This document shows, piece by piece, positions 6,507-14,975 of a stretch of DNA of 62,338 bases (its first letter is position 1; every line of letters begins with the position of its first letter). The stretch lies in the NCBI GenBank assembly GCA_009777715.1, contig WRLH01000021.1:1-62338 (forward strand), written 5' to 3'. The position numbers and the translations under genes are program-made. Below the pieces are notes generated by a model. It worked only from the letters and a program-made list of their open reading frames with translations, did no database searches and was not told where the DNA came from. Source of the stretch: Lachnospiraceae bacterium (GTDB taxonomy: Bacteria > Bacillota > Clostridia > Lachnospirales > Lachnospiraceae).

Positions 6507-9185
6507 ATGAATACTAAAAATAATGATGAACATGAAAATCAAGAAATAGCTGAACCCATTAAAAATATTCCGCAGCAAAAAAAACCAAAGCGAAACAAGA
6601 AATTTCCGCTCTGGCTTTTTCATAGCTTGCAACGCGCTTTTCTAGTCGCAGGGGCAATTTTCATTACCTGTGTCTTGATAAACTCAACCATTTCCATCGA
6701 TACTGGCAATGGCTTTTACCAGAACTATTCACTGTTTAATAATATCTACAATATTTATGAAGATGTTTATGAAGATTCCGCGCTTTTTACTACCTCGCTT
6801 TCTTATCGGATATCCGATATCATTACGCTTGGGGCAATCCAAAGCCAGTTAGAAACCGATGGCAAGCTAGACAGCAGGAAAGCCATTGACGTTACAGCAT
6901 ATTCTAACCGTTTTCATGGCGTTCCTTTGCAGTACATTACCGCCTTTTATTACTTAGGTGATTTAATCAATTGGTCGCAGAATGGATTTGTTTATCGGCA
7001 GCAAGTCAAAACCGCAAGTGAAATCGAGGAATTTTTTGCCCCGGAAAATATCTATTTCAATAGCCAAAGTTCTGACTACGATGAAGAACTTATCATCTTA
7101 TTTGAGTTATCGGAACAGCAAACAGAAAAAACCATCGAAATGGATCTTTCGGTCGATTTAATCCTAGATATCGAATACCAAAATGAGCTTGCTGAAAACA
7201 AGGAAAATCAACCGCAAGCATATGAAATTTTAGATAATCTCTATCAAAGCATTGAGGGGAAAAATGCCGAGGATTATGTGGCCGATTATGTGTCTTACCG
7301 TGCATTATGCCAGAATATTGAAAGGTCTGCCCTCGATTTGAGTTACAATTACGGCCAATATGAAAGAATAAAAAATCTTGTTACCAATAGCAACCTCAAA
7401 TATATAATTAAGACAACTTTAGATGGAACGCCCACCATTTATACCAATTATGAGTCAGCTAGCCGATTGGATTCAGAAGATATTTTTGGCGCGATCGAAG
7501 ATGATAAATACGGCAAGTATATCAAATATAATCCGTCAGGGATAAATTTTGAAACCAATACCAATTTAAGCGAAGCTTTTATCCGTACTGAACTCCAGGC
7601 ATTTTCTTATGCCTATCCGGCCGATACCATGATTTGGATTGGCATTGACACAAGCTATCCGGAAGATGATATCTTTTCCCAAGGCCATTTGGGATATCAA
7701 AAGTTTTATCCCGATTATCTTTATTATCTTGTTTTGGCCGGGATTTGCATGATTATGTTTTTTATCCTTTTGATTTTCCTTACAAAGCATACTGGCCGCT
7801 ATCTTACTGATGATGGGACATCATTCATAAAATTAAAAGGAATAGACTATATATATACCGAAATATGGCTATTTCTTTCATTGATTGTGCCATTATTTAT
7901 GTTATATGTAACGGTTGCTTTTATTGATTCCACTCCATTTTACAACTGGAACTACCAGTCTTATCGATACATGGATGTCTGGATATATATTATTGTCGGC
8001 GGATATATCTATTTATTTAGCCTTGTCTTTTCATTGTTTTATTATAGCCTGATTAGGAGATTAAAAGCCAAGAGATTATATGAAGACAGTATCATCAAAA
8101 GAATAATCCATTATTTTAAAAAGGCATTCAAAACGATTTTGAAGCTGATGATTTTTGCCTATGATAATGCCAATCTTCTAAGCAGATTCATTTTGCCCAC
8201 GCTAGGAATAGTATTTTACCACTTTTTCATGGTGCTTATAATTGCTAATTTCCGCGATGGATTTGTCCAATTTACCTTTGGGCTGCTCATTATTGTTAGT
8301 GACATTATCATTGGCGGGTTGATATTTATCCAAGCAAAAGCACGGGAGAAGATCGTTTTTGGGATTAACAAAATTAGCAGCGGCGATATAAACCACAAAG
8401 TTTCAGAAGAACATCTCCATGGCGACAATCTTGTGCTGGCAAAAGCGGTTAATAGCATTGGCACGAGTATTAGCACCGCGGTTGATATCAGTATGCGCGA
8501 TGAGCGAATGAAAGCAGATTTAATCACGAATGTTTCACACGACATAAAAACGCCGCTGACTTCGATTATTAATTATATCGATTTAATCAAGCGGGAAGAC
8601 ATAACCGATGAAACGATTAAGAATTATGTCGAAATTCTTGAGACGAAATCACAGCGGCTTAAGCAATTAACTGATGACTTGGTCGAAGCTTCGAAAATAT
8701 CAAGCGGAAATATCGAGTTTAAAATGGAAAAAATTAATTTGACCGAGCTGGTCAATCAGACAATCGGTGAATTTAAGGACAAATTTGCCCAGCGTAATTT
8801 GCAGATAAACCTTAAGTCATGCCAAGAAAACCTGCAAATAGAAGCTGACTCGCGGCGGATTTGGCGAGTAATCGAGAATTTATTTAATAACATTGAAAAA
8901 TATGCCATGCAAAATACAAGGGTATATATTGAAATCACACAGGTAGATAAAGAGCAGGTTGAATTATCAATTAAAAATATCTCTGAGCAGCCGCTCAACT
9001 TTAATGCGGAAGAATTAACCGAGCGGTTTATCCGCGGTGATGTCTCAAGAAGCACCGAGGGAAGCGGCTTAGGGCTTTCAATTGCCAAAAGCTTAACCGA
9101 AGCCCAAAACGGAAGCTTTAAGATCAAAATGGATGGTGATTTGTTTAAGGTAATGCTTAAGTTCCCCTTGCTGGGAAGTGATTAA
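6507..9185 (+). CDS. Membrane sensor histidine kinase
   Basis: 892-residue partner of the upstream regulator. A charged cytoplasmic tail precedes a first membrane helix (about 36-58). A large extracellular region of about 340 residues follows, with no recognised domain, and then a cluster of six or so membrane helices (about 405-615). A short linker leads to HisKA with H678 in NVSHDIKTPLTS and an ATPase domain with N-box IENLFNNIEKYA and G-box GSGLGLSIAKSL. ATG 6507 is preferred over GTG 6501 because GAGGTGA would be its ribosome site. The extra multi-helix segment between sensor and kinase is more than a standard two-helix kinase has. The signal is unknown. Confidence 0.9.
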   Translation: MNTKNNDEHENQEIAEPIKNIPQQKKPKRNKKFPLWLFHSLQRAFLVAGAIFITCVLINSTISIDTGNGFYQNYSLFNNIYNIYEDVYEDSALFTTSLSYRISDIITLGAIQSQLETDGKLDSRKAIDVTAYSNRFHGVPLQYITAFYYLGDLINWSQNGFVYRQQVKTASEIEEFFAPENIYFNSQSSDYDEELIILFELSEQQTEKTIEMDLSVDLILDIEYQNELAENKENQPQAYEILDNLYQSIEGKNAEDYVADYVSYRALCQNIERSALDLSYNYGQYERIKNLVTNSNLKYIIKTTLDGTPTIYTNYESASRLDSEDIFGAIEDDKYGKYIKYNPSGINFETNTNLSEAFIRTELQAFSYAYPADTMIWIGIDTSYPEDDIFSQGHLGYQKFYPDYLYYLVLAGICMIMFFILLIFLTKHTGRYLTDDGTSFIKLKGIDYIYTEIWLFLSLIVPLFMLYVTVAFIDSTPFYNWNYQSYRYMDVWIYIIVGGYIYLFSLVFSLFYYSLIRRLKAKRLYEDSIIKRIIHYFKKAFKTILKLMIFAYDNANLLSRFILPTLGIVFYHFFMVLIIANFRDGFVQFTFGLLIIVSDIIIGGLIFIQAKAREKIVFGINKISSGDINHKVSEEHLHGDNLVLAKAVNSIGTSISTAVDISMRDERMKADLITNVSHDIKTPLTSIINYIDLIKREDITDETIKNYVEILETKSQRLKQLTDDLVEASKISSGNIEFKMEKINLTELVNQTIGEFKDKFAQRNLQINLKSCQENLQIEADSRRIWRVIENLFNNIEKYAMQNTRVYIEITQVDKEQVELSIKNISEQPLNFNAEELTERFIRGDVSRSTEGSGLGLSIAKSLTEAQNGSFKIKMDGDLFKVMLKFPLLGSD

Positions 9186-9190
9186 ACGTG

Positions 9191-10243
9191 CTATTTTTCC
9201 CGCAGTTTTACTGCGCTGGCAGCTTTACGGCGGCGTTCATCTTCTAAGGCGGCGTAATGCTTGCGGGTGGTATTAACGTCCTTGTGGCCTAGGACATCAG
9301 CAACGAGATAGATGTCCCCGGTTTCACGGTAGAGGGAAGTTCCGTAGGTACTGCGGAGCTTATGGGGAGTGATTTTCTTTAAGCTGGTGACAGTCGCGGA
9401 GTATTTTTTGACCAGCTTTTCAACCGCCCGGACAGTAAGGCGGCGGTTTTGCAAAGAAAGGAAGAGGGCATCCTCATGGCCGCTTTCCGCGATGATTGAG
9501 TGCCGCTTCTCAAGATAATCAAAGAGGGCATCATAGACTTCATCGCCAAAATAGACAATGGCCTCCGAGCCGCCTTTGCGAATAATTTTGATGCCATTAT
9601 TTTTAAAGTCCACATCAATAATATTAAGGCCGACACATTCAGAAACGCGGATTCCCGTCCCTAATAAAAGGGTTAATAAGGCAATGTCACGGATTTTTGT
9701 TTTGGCATGGTAACGCAGCTGCGCCTTGGTTAACTGCGTGCCATCTTCAACCTGGTCAAGCAAAATAGCCACTTCATCAACATCAAGGCGGACAATTTCC
9801 TTTTCGTGGCGTTTGGGCATTGGGACTAACGAGGCCGGATTGGTTGTAATTAACTCATTGCGGTAGAAAAAATTGTAAAAACTGCGCAGAGCCGCCAATT
9901 TCCGCGACTTACCGCGTTCATCGTTGGTTATTTCCCGGCCTTCTTTTTCATAAAAAGCGATGTATTCGAGGTATTCTTCAATGTCTTCACGTTTGATTTT
10001 GTCAAGTATTTCAAGGGGATATTCCCTGATTTCCTGCTTTTTGCAAGCACTGTTATTTTTTTGCATATACTCAAAAAAAACGCGGATATCATAAGCATAA
10101 GCCAAACGGGTCCGGGAAGAGGTCTGTTCCGCAACGCCGCGGAAAAACTGCTTGGCAAAATGGGGCAGGGTATCTAAGATCTCCCGCATTTTGAGGATAT
10201 TTATTTTATTTTGCTCTTCATGGTAATTTACTTTAGGTTCCAT
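9191..10243 (-). CDS. Tyrosine recombinase, XerC-like
   Basis: 350-residue site-specific tyrosine recombinase. The N-terminal SAM-like core-binding domain (about 15-145) precedes the catalytic domain, which has the first Arg in GTGIRVSECVGLN, HKLRSTYGT with the His-x-x-Arg pair, and LGHKDVNTTRKHYA holding the last His and the nucleophile Tyr. The size and its coupling to a tRNA-modification-like gene suggest a chromosomal XerC-type enzyme for dimer resolution rather than a phage integrase; no phage genes are nearby. Its start lies 16 bp inside the end of the upstream ttcA-like gene, so the two are probably co-translated. It converges with the histidine kinase gene, 5 bp away. Confidence 0.85.
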   Translation of the reverse strand: MEPKVNYHEEQNKINILKMREILDTLPHFAKQFFRGVAEQTSSRTRLAYAYDIRVFFEYMQKNNSACKKQEIREYPLEILDKIKREDIEEYLEYIAFYEKEGREITNDERGKSRKLAALRSFYNFFYRNELITTNPASLVPMPKRHEKEIVRLDVDEVAILLDQVEDGTQLTKAQLRYHAKTKIRDIALLTLLLGTGIRVSECVGLNIIDVDFKNNGIKIIRKGGSEAIVYFGDEVYDALFDYLEKRHSIIAESGHEDALFLSLQNRRLTVRAVEKLVKKYSATVTSLKKITPHKLRSTYGTSLYRETGDIYLVADVLGHKDVNTTRKHYAALEDERRRKAASAVKLREK

Positions 10244-10947
10244 CCGCTTATTTGACTCCTTTGGATTGCGGTAAACATTCGCTCGCGGACACCGGGATTC
10301 TCAATCGTAAGGTCATGGAGAAGATTGCCAGCGTATTCCCGTTTCGTGCGGCCGTCAACCGGGCAGGGGCTTTTGACAACCGGAAGCCCATATTTTTTGA
10401 CGAATCCGATTACATCAGCTTCATTCATATAAAGCATTGGCCTAATAACAGTCAAATCCGTCCGGTCAAGGTAAGTAACCGGAGCAAAAGTATGGAAACG
10501 GCCTTCGAAGATCAGCGAAAGAAGCATTGTTTCAACAACATCATCTTTATGGTGGGCATAAGCGATTTTATTAAGCCCGGCTTTTTTGATTGCCTCATTT
10601 AAAGCCCCTTTTCGCATTTTGGCACAAAGGGCGCAAGGATTTTTTTCTTTTCGGTCATTAAAAACGATCTTGGCGATATCGGTTTTGACGATGGTGTATT
10701 GGACGTTTAGGTCTTTGCAAAGTTTCGTTACTTTATCAAGATTTAGGTTTTCAAAACCTAAATCAACGGTAATTGCGTGTATCTCGAAAGGAAGAGGGTA
10801 AAATCGCCGAAGCCCATTAAGGGCATACAATAATGTCAGGCTGTCTTTCCCCCCGGAAATGCCGATGGCAATCCGGTCGCCTGCTTCAATCATTTGGTAT
10901 TCGTCAATGGCCTTGCGGACATAACTTAAGACTTGCTGTAGTTTCAT
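10228..10947 (-). CDS. TtcA-family PP-loop ATPase (tRNA 2-thiocytidine synthesis-like)
   Basis: 239-residue adenine nucleotide alpha hydrolase related to TtcA, which thiolates C32 of tRNA using ATP and an iron-sulfur cluster. The PP-loop SGGKDSLTLL is at about 30-39, the CALC pair at about 102-105 and a third candidate cysteine in KSPCPVDGRTKREY near 195-200. The start has no ribosome site upstream. A promoter TTGCCA-17-TAAAAT ends 6 nt before the ATG, so the mRNA may begin at the start codon. Whether it acts on tRNA or belongs to a sister group of the family cannot be told from sequence alone. Confidence 0.85.
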   Translation of the reverse strand: MKLQQVLSYVRKAIDEYQMIEAGDRIAIGISGGKDSLTLLYALNGLRRFYPLPFEIHAITVDLGFENLNLDKVTKLCKDLNVQYTIVKTDIAKIVFNDRKEKNPCALCAKMRKGALNEAIKKAGLNKIAYAHHKDDVVETMLLSLIFEGRFHTFAPVTYLDRTDLTVIRPMLYMNEADVIGFVKKYGLPVVKSPCPVDGRTKREYAGNLLHDLTIENPGVRERMFTAIQRSQISGWNLK

Positions 10948-10953
10948 ATGCTT

Positions 10954-10982
10954 ATTTTAGCAAATTTATGCCGGAATGGCAA
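10954..10982 (-). promoter_or_regulatory. Promoter of ttcA-like gene, probably leaderless
   Basis: On the minus strand TTGCCA (10977-10982) and TAAAAT (10954-10959) have a 17-bp spacer. Only 6 bp separate the -10 from the ATG at 10947, which puts transcription start on or next to the A of the start codon. Confidence 0.6.
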
Positions 10983-11050
10983 GGGTGTGGGTTTACCCTT
11001 TTCGTTTTCATAAAAATATGATATAGTTATATTATATAAAGGAGGCGAAG

Positions 11051-11497
11051 ATGAAATTTTTAATCCAACGCACAAGCAATGCCGAAGTTTCAGTTGATGA
11101 AGAGGTAGTTGGCAAAATCGATACCGGTTTCCTTGTTTTTGTCGGCATCAGGAATGATGACACAAAGGAAATCGCTGATAAAATGATTAAGAAATTGCTT
11201 GGGCTTCGTATTTTTGCCGACGCGGACGGGAAGAGTAACCTTAATCTTTCCACGGTTGGCGGCGGGTTATTAGTTATTTCCCAGTTCACCCTTTACGCGG
11301 ACGCAAAAAAGGGAAACCGCCCATCATTCATTAATGCCGGACCGCCGGATTTGGCCAAAGAACTGTATGAATATATCATCGCGGAATGCGCCAAGGAAAT
11401 AGACAAGGTAGAGGCTGGCATTTTTGGCGCATCAATGAAAGTTGCTTTAACCAATGAGGGGCCGTTTACGGTAATTTTGGATTCGGACGAGCTTTAG
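11051..11497 (+). CDS. dtd: D-aminoacyl-tRNA deacylase
   Basis: 148-residue cytoplasmic enzyme that hydrolyses D-amino acids mischarged on tRNA. SQFTLYADAKKGNRPSF (about 78-94) is the family signature around the catalytic region, and NEGPFTV (about 136-142) matches the C-terminal GP-containing motif that lines the chirality-proofreading pocket. Length is normal. AAAGGAGG lies 5 nt upstream of the ATG. It is divergent from the ttcA-like gene and is followed by a separate promoter, so it is probably monocistronic. Confidence 0.95.
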   Translation: MKFLIQRTSNAEVSVDEEVVGKIDTGFLVFVGIRNDDTKEIADKMIKKLLGLRIFADADGKSNLNLSTVGGGLLVISQFTLYADAKKGNRPSFINAGPPDLAKELYEYIIAECAKEIDKVEAGIFGASMKVALTNEGPFTVILDSDEL

Positions 11498-11526
11498 TCC
11501 ACGAATTGAAGTTATTGAAAAACCCC

Positions 11527-11576
11527 TTGACACAAGCCCGCGCCACTGATATAATGATGATATCAAATTGATATCA
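11527..11576 (+). promoter_or_regulatory. Promoter with perfect 19-bp operator-like palindrome
   Basis: TTGACA (11527-11532) and TATAAT (11550-11555) have a 17-bp spacer. TGATATC-AAATT-GATATCA (11558-11576) starts 3 bp after the -10 and covers the expected transcription start, a classic repressor position. It drives the four-gene operon that ends with the permease-hydrolase fusion. Confidence 0.75.
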
Positions 11577-11593
11577 GTATCCATGGAGACAAT

Positions 11594-11851
11594 ATGAACC
11601 CGTTAGTCCTATTAATCGTTGTGTTTGTTGCCTTTGTATCAATTAGCGCAATTTACCGCTCATACAAGCGCAGGAAAAAAGAAGATTTTGATTTTGAACC
11701 CAAGCTAAAGTACAAACGGCGGCTTAATGCCAATGAAGCCAGACGAAACCCGCCAAAAAACAATAGTTTTGTCACGAAATACAATAGCCAGGTTGATTAC
11801 CGCGAACCGCTAAAGACAGGCAAAGACGATTATGCCGACTGGGGAAGTTAA
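11594..11851 (+). CDS. Small membrane-anchored protein, unknown function
   Basis: 85-residue protein with one N-terminal hydrophobic helix (about 3-20) and a long, very basic and polar tail (SYKRRKKEDF, KLKYKRRLNANEARR). No family recognised. GGAG precedes the ATG. It is the first gene of the operon behind the TGATATC palindrome and lies 11 bp before the next gene. The position suggests an accessory or regulatory part of the ABC system, which is inference. Confidence 0.6.
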   Translation: MNPLVLLIVVFVAFVSISAIYRSYKRRKKEDFDFEPKLKYKRRLNANEARRNPPKNNSFVTKYNSQVDYREPLKTGKDDYADWGS

Positions 11852-11862
11852 GGAGGAAAAAT

Positions 11863-12102
11863 ATGCAGATGGAAATATTAGAGACAATACTTTTATACCT
11901 GCCCGTCATTGGCCTTTTGGCACTTGTCCAGCTGGCCCTGATGATATTTGCGATCGTCCACGCGGTGACTCATCAGAATTTTAGGATTGGCAATTTGACG
12001 ATTTGGATTATTGTGATTATAGTAATAAATTTGCTTGGACCAATCCTTTATTTTATCATCGGGCGAGGCGAAGCAGAAGAGGAAAGCGATGAACATACTT
12101 GA
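11863..12102 (+). CDS. PLDc_N domain small membrane protein
   Basis: 79-residue protein with two hydrophobic helices (about 8-32 and 44-66) and the LTIWIIVIIVINLLGPILYFIIGRGE block typical of phospholipase D nuclease N-terminal (PLDc_N) domains. Such stand-alone proteins are often encoded with ABC-2 transporters of the bacteriocin-immunity or export type. TAAGGAGG precedes the ATG, and the gene's end overlaps the ATPase start by 14 bp. It has no catalytic HKD motif, so it is not an enzyme on present evidence. Confidence 0.75.
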   Translation: MQMEILETILLYLPVIGLLALVQLALMIFAIVHAVTHQNFRIGNLTIWIIVIIVINLLGPILYFIIGRGEAEEESDEHT

Positions 12103-12964
12103 AATTAAAGATTTAAAGAAAAGCTACCGCGACTTAGACGTGATAAAAGGGCTTAATTTTGCCGTCCCGGCTGGTTCGATTTTCGGTTTTGTCGGGATAA
12201 ACGGCTCAGGGAAAACAACAACGATGAAAATGGCGCTTGGTTTGCTTTCAATTGATGAGGGTGAGATAACCATTTGCGGCGAGCGGGCCGAATACGGCAA
12301 AACCATTAAAGATGTTGGTTATTTGCCGGACGTTCCCGAATATTATCCTTATATGAAACCAATGGAATATTTGACCCTTTGCGGTGAGATTGCCGGAATG
12401 AGCAAGGAGCGGATTAATAAACGCGGAAAAGAATTGCTTGATTTGGTCGGCTTAAAATCCAAACGCAAAATCGGCGGATTTTCGCGGGGAATGAAGCAGC
12501 GGCTAGGCATTGCCCAAGCTCTCTTAAATGAACCAAAGCTGCTTATTTGCGATGAACCGACTTCGGCCCTTGACCCGATGGGACGGAAAGAGATTTTGGA
12601 TATTTTAACCGCAGTTAAAGGCCAGACGACAGTCATTTTCTCGACCCACATTCTTTCTGACGTTGAGCGGATTTGTGACCGGGTTGTTTTCTTGCATGAT
12701 GGGATCGCCGTGCTTGACGGCCTGGTTTCAGATATCAAGAAGCAAAAGACAGATTCCTATCTGATTGAGTTTGCCGAAAATGAAAAGGCCAAGCAATGTG
12801 CTTTAATTTTTACCGAAGCCGAGCTTTCACAAAATACTGTTGTCATCAAAAAAGCGGATGGGCAAAATATTATCAAGGCTATGGCGGAGAATGGGCTTGT
12901 TCCGGTTAAATTCGAACTCCTAGAGCCAACACTAGAGGATTTATTTATCGGGGCAATAATGTGA
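12089..12964 (+). CDS. ABC transporter ATP-binding protein (ABC-2 type)
   Basis: 291-residue ATPase that would power the membrane protein encoded next. Walker A GINGSGKTT (about 39-47), the signature FSRGMKQRLG (about 131-140), Walker B LLICDEPTSALDP (about 151-163) and the switch His in STHILSD are all intact. The start at MNILEIKDLKKSY was chosen because it is the family start and GAGGAAAGCG precedes it. It overlaps the PLDc_N gene by 14 bp. The class resembles NatA-type and bacitracin-type exporters; the substrate is unknown. Confidence 0.93.
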   Translation: MNILEIKDLKKSYRDLDVIKGLNFAVPAGSIFGFVGINGSGKTTTMKMALGLLSIDEGEITICGERAEYGKTIKDVGYLPDVPEYYPYMKPMEYLTLCGEIAGMSKERINKRGKELLDLVGLKSKRKIGGFSRGMKQRLGIAQALLNEPKLLICDEPTSALDPMGRKEILDILTAVKGQTTVIFSTHILSDVERICDRVVFLHDGIAVLDGLVSDIKKQKTDSYLIEFAENEKAKQCALIFTEAELSQNTVVIKKADGQNIIKAMAENGLVPVKFELLEPTLEDLFIGAIM

Positions 12965-12995
12965 AAATTAAAATTTCCACTTTCCATTTAAGCAG

Positions 12996-13018
12996 TTTCA
13001 CAAGCTCCGCTTGTGAAA
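12996..13018 (+). other. Hairpin between ATPase and permease genes
   Basis: Perfect 10-bp stem TTTCACAAGC / GCTTGTGAAA with a 3-nt loop in the 91-bp gap. No T-run follows, so it may act in mRNA stability or processing rather than termination. Confidence 0.55.
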
Positions 13019-13055
13019 TGCATGGGGTTTAGCGTAAAGTAAAGAAAGGACAGCA

Positions 13056-14879
13056 ATGATAGGTTTCATAACATTTTTAAAAAAAGAATTAATCGAAGCG
13101 GTGAAAACATATAAGCTATTAATTTTAGGCGCGGTATTTTTGATTTTTGGCATGATGAGCCCCTTGATGGCAAAAATGATGCCGGAAATAATGAAGTGGG
13201 CGATGGCTTCCGATCCCCAGACGGCCGGAATTGATTTAAGTTCGCTTTTTACTGAACCCAAAGCCCTTGACGCTTGGATTCAATTTTATAGCAATATCGG
13301 GCAAATCGGTTTGATTGTGCTGGTCATTGTCTTTAGCGGGATGCTTTCTAGTGAAATTTCAAAGGGAACGCTGACAATTATCCTTACCAAAGGCTTGGCC
13401 CGCAAGGCGGCAATTCTCGCTAAGCTTACTTCGGCAGTCCTAATCTGGACGGCGAATTTAACAATTGCTTTCCTTATTTCATGGGGCTATACCGTTTATT
13501 TTTTCCCGGGGGAAAAATTGGAGCATATCGGCTTTGCGGTCTTTTGCCTGTGGGTATTTGGCGTATTTTTGCTTTCCTTGACCACTTTAGCCGCGGCCTT
13601 AACGAAAACCACCATTTTTTGTATGCTTTCGGTTGGGGGCGGAGCAGTCGCCTTAACCCTGCTTAACATTATTCCCTTTATTAATCGGCATAACCCCATT
13701 ACGCTAAACAGCGTTCCCATTCAATTATTGTCGGGCACGATTATGCCAAAGGGTGTTTATCCGACTTTAATCGCAACAAGCATTATCATTGCGTTCCTTA
13801 TTTTGGCTTCCGTCGTCGCATTTGACCAGAGGGGAGCTACGAAAAAATCAGCTGTCATTGCCTTTTTATTAGCTTTCTTATTGGTTGGTTCTATTATCTT
13901 TAGTGAAGGATTTCTAATGAAAAATAATGTAAACAAGCATATAATTACCGAAGATATCATTGTGGGGGCAGGAGGTGAATGGGAGCTGTTAGGAAAGCTT
14001 ACGCTTCCTAAAGAAGCTAGTGGAAAAGTTCCGGCCGTTGTTTTGGTGCATGGGTCGGGGCCAAATGACATGGATGAGCGGATTTTTGATAACAAACCGT
14101 TTGAGGAAATAGCGGAATATCTTGCCGAGAATGGAATTGCCGCAATCCGTTATAATAAACGCACATATACCTATGGACTAAAAATAGCCGAGCAGATTTC
14201 TGAAAGATTTACGGTCTTTGAAGAGACAATCGAAGACGCTCTTTTTGCTGCCGAAATATTAAGGGCAGACCCCCGGATTGACGAAACAAGGGTTTTTATT
14301 TTGGGGCATAGCCTGGGCGGGATGCTTGCTCCGCGAATCCATGCCATGGGCGGTGATTTTGCCGGGTTGATATTATTTGCCGGCTCGCCGCGGTTTTTGC
14401 TGGAAATCATGAAAGACCAGCAGAATTTAAGCCTTGATTTAATTGAAAATAAAGAGCAAAGAGAAGCGGTAATTGCAATAAACAAGCAGTTCATTGATAA
14501 AATTGAAGCCGGGATTTTACTTTCCGACGAAGAAGCGCAAAAAATAATAATCGATGAAATGGGCGGGCTTTCAGCATATTATTTTAAGGATATGTATGAT
14601 AATCCTCCGGCAAAATTTATTGCTGATATTTCTGTGCCTTTTCTGGTAATGCACGCTGGGAATGATTTGCAGGTTTATGTTGAAAGCGATTTTAATTCAT
14701 ACAAAGAGCTGCTTGCTGGCCGCGATAATGCCACGTTTATGCTTTATGAGGGGCTTAATCATCTGTTTATGCCGTCTAAGGTTACTGATATTGGCGGGCT
14801 GCTTGAAGAGTACCAAATTAAAGCCAATGTTGATGGGAGAGTGCTTTATGATATTGCGGCGTGGGTGAAAGAGAATTAG
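13056..14879 (+). CDS. Fusion of ABC-2 permease and alpha/beta hydrolase
   Basis: 607-residue two-part protein. Residues about 1-290 form an ABC-2 type permease with six or so hydrophobic helices (for example 22-42, 90-112, 130-155, 165-190, 240-262 and 268-286). The family-typical LSSEISKGTLTIILTKGLARKAAILAKL lies at about 100-127. Residues about 305-605 form a serine alpha/beta hydrolase: oxyanion motif VLVHGSGPND, nucleophile elbow GHSLGG (about 424-429), a late Asp in HAGNDLQVY and His in GLNHLF. All triad members are present, so catalysis is plausible. There is no stop codon or frameshift between the parts. AAAGGA lies 5 nt before the ATG. The partner ATPase is immediately upstream. Such permease-hydrolase fusions are not a standard architecture I know; substrate and the side on which the hydrolase sits are unknown. 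Confidence 0.88.
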   Translation: MIGFITFLKKELIEAVKTYKLLILGAVFLIFGMMSPLMAKMMPEIMKWAMASDPQTAGIDLSSLFTEPKALDAWIQFYSNIGQIGLIVLVIVFSGMLSSEISKGTLTIILTKGLARKAAILAKLTSAVLIWTANLTIAFLISWGYTVYFFPGEKLEHIGFAVFCLWVFGVFLLSLTTLAAALTKTTIFCMLSVGGGAVALTLLNIIPFINRHNPITLNSVPIQLLSGTIMPKGVYPTLIATSIIIAFLILASVVAFDQRGATKKSAVIAFLLAFLLVGSIIFSEGFLMKNNVNKHIITEDIIVGAGGEWELLGKLTLPKEASGKVPAVVLVHGSGPNDMDERIFDNKPFEEIAEYLAENGIAAIRYNKRTYTYGLKIAEQISERFTVFEETIEDALFAAEILRADPRIDETRVFILGHSLGGMLAPRIHAMGGDFAGLILFAGSPRFLLEIMKDQQNLSLDLIENKEQREAVIAINKQFIDKIEAGILLSDEEAQKIIIDEMGGLSAYYFKDMYDNPPAKFIADISVPFLVMHAGNDLQVYVESDFNSYKELLAGRDNATFMLYEGLNHLFMPSKVTDIGGLLEEYQIKANVDGRVLYDIAAWVKEN

Positions 14880-14975
14880 AGGTTTTCGCGGCCACGTCAT
14901 TGCGGCCTTCGAGCCGCAATCTCGCCTGTCATTGCGGCCTTGAGCCACAATCCCTTATGGCGTTATGTACTGCTA

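Noticed and set aside
9191-10243. Prophage or integrative element integrase
   Set aside because: No phage, conjugation or excisionase genes and no flanking tRNA or att repeat were seen; coupling with a ttcA-like gene favours a chromosomal XerC-type enzyme.
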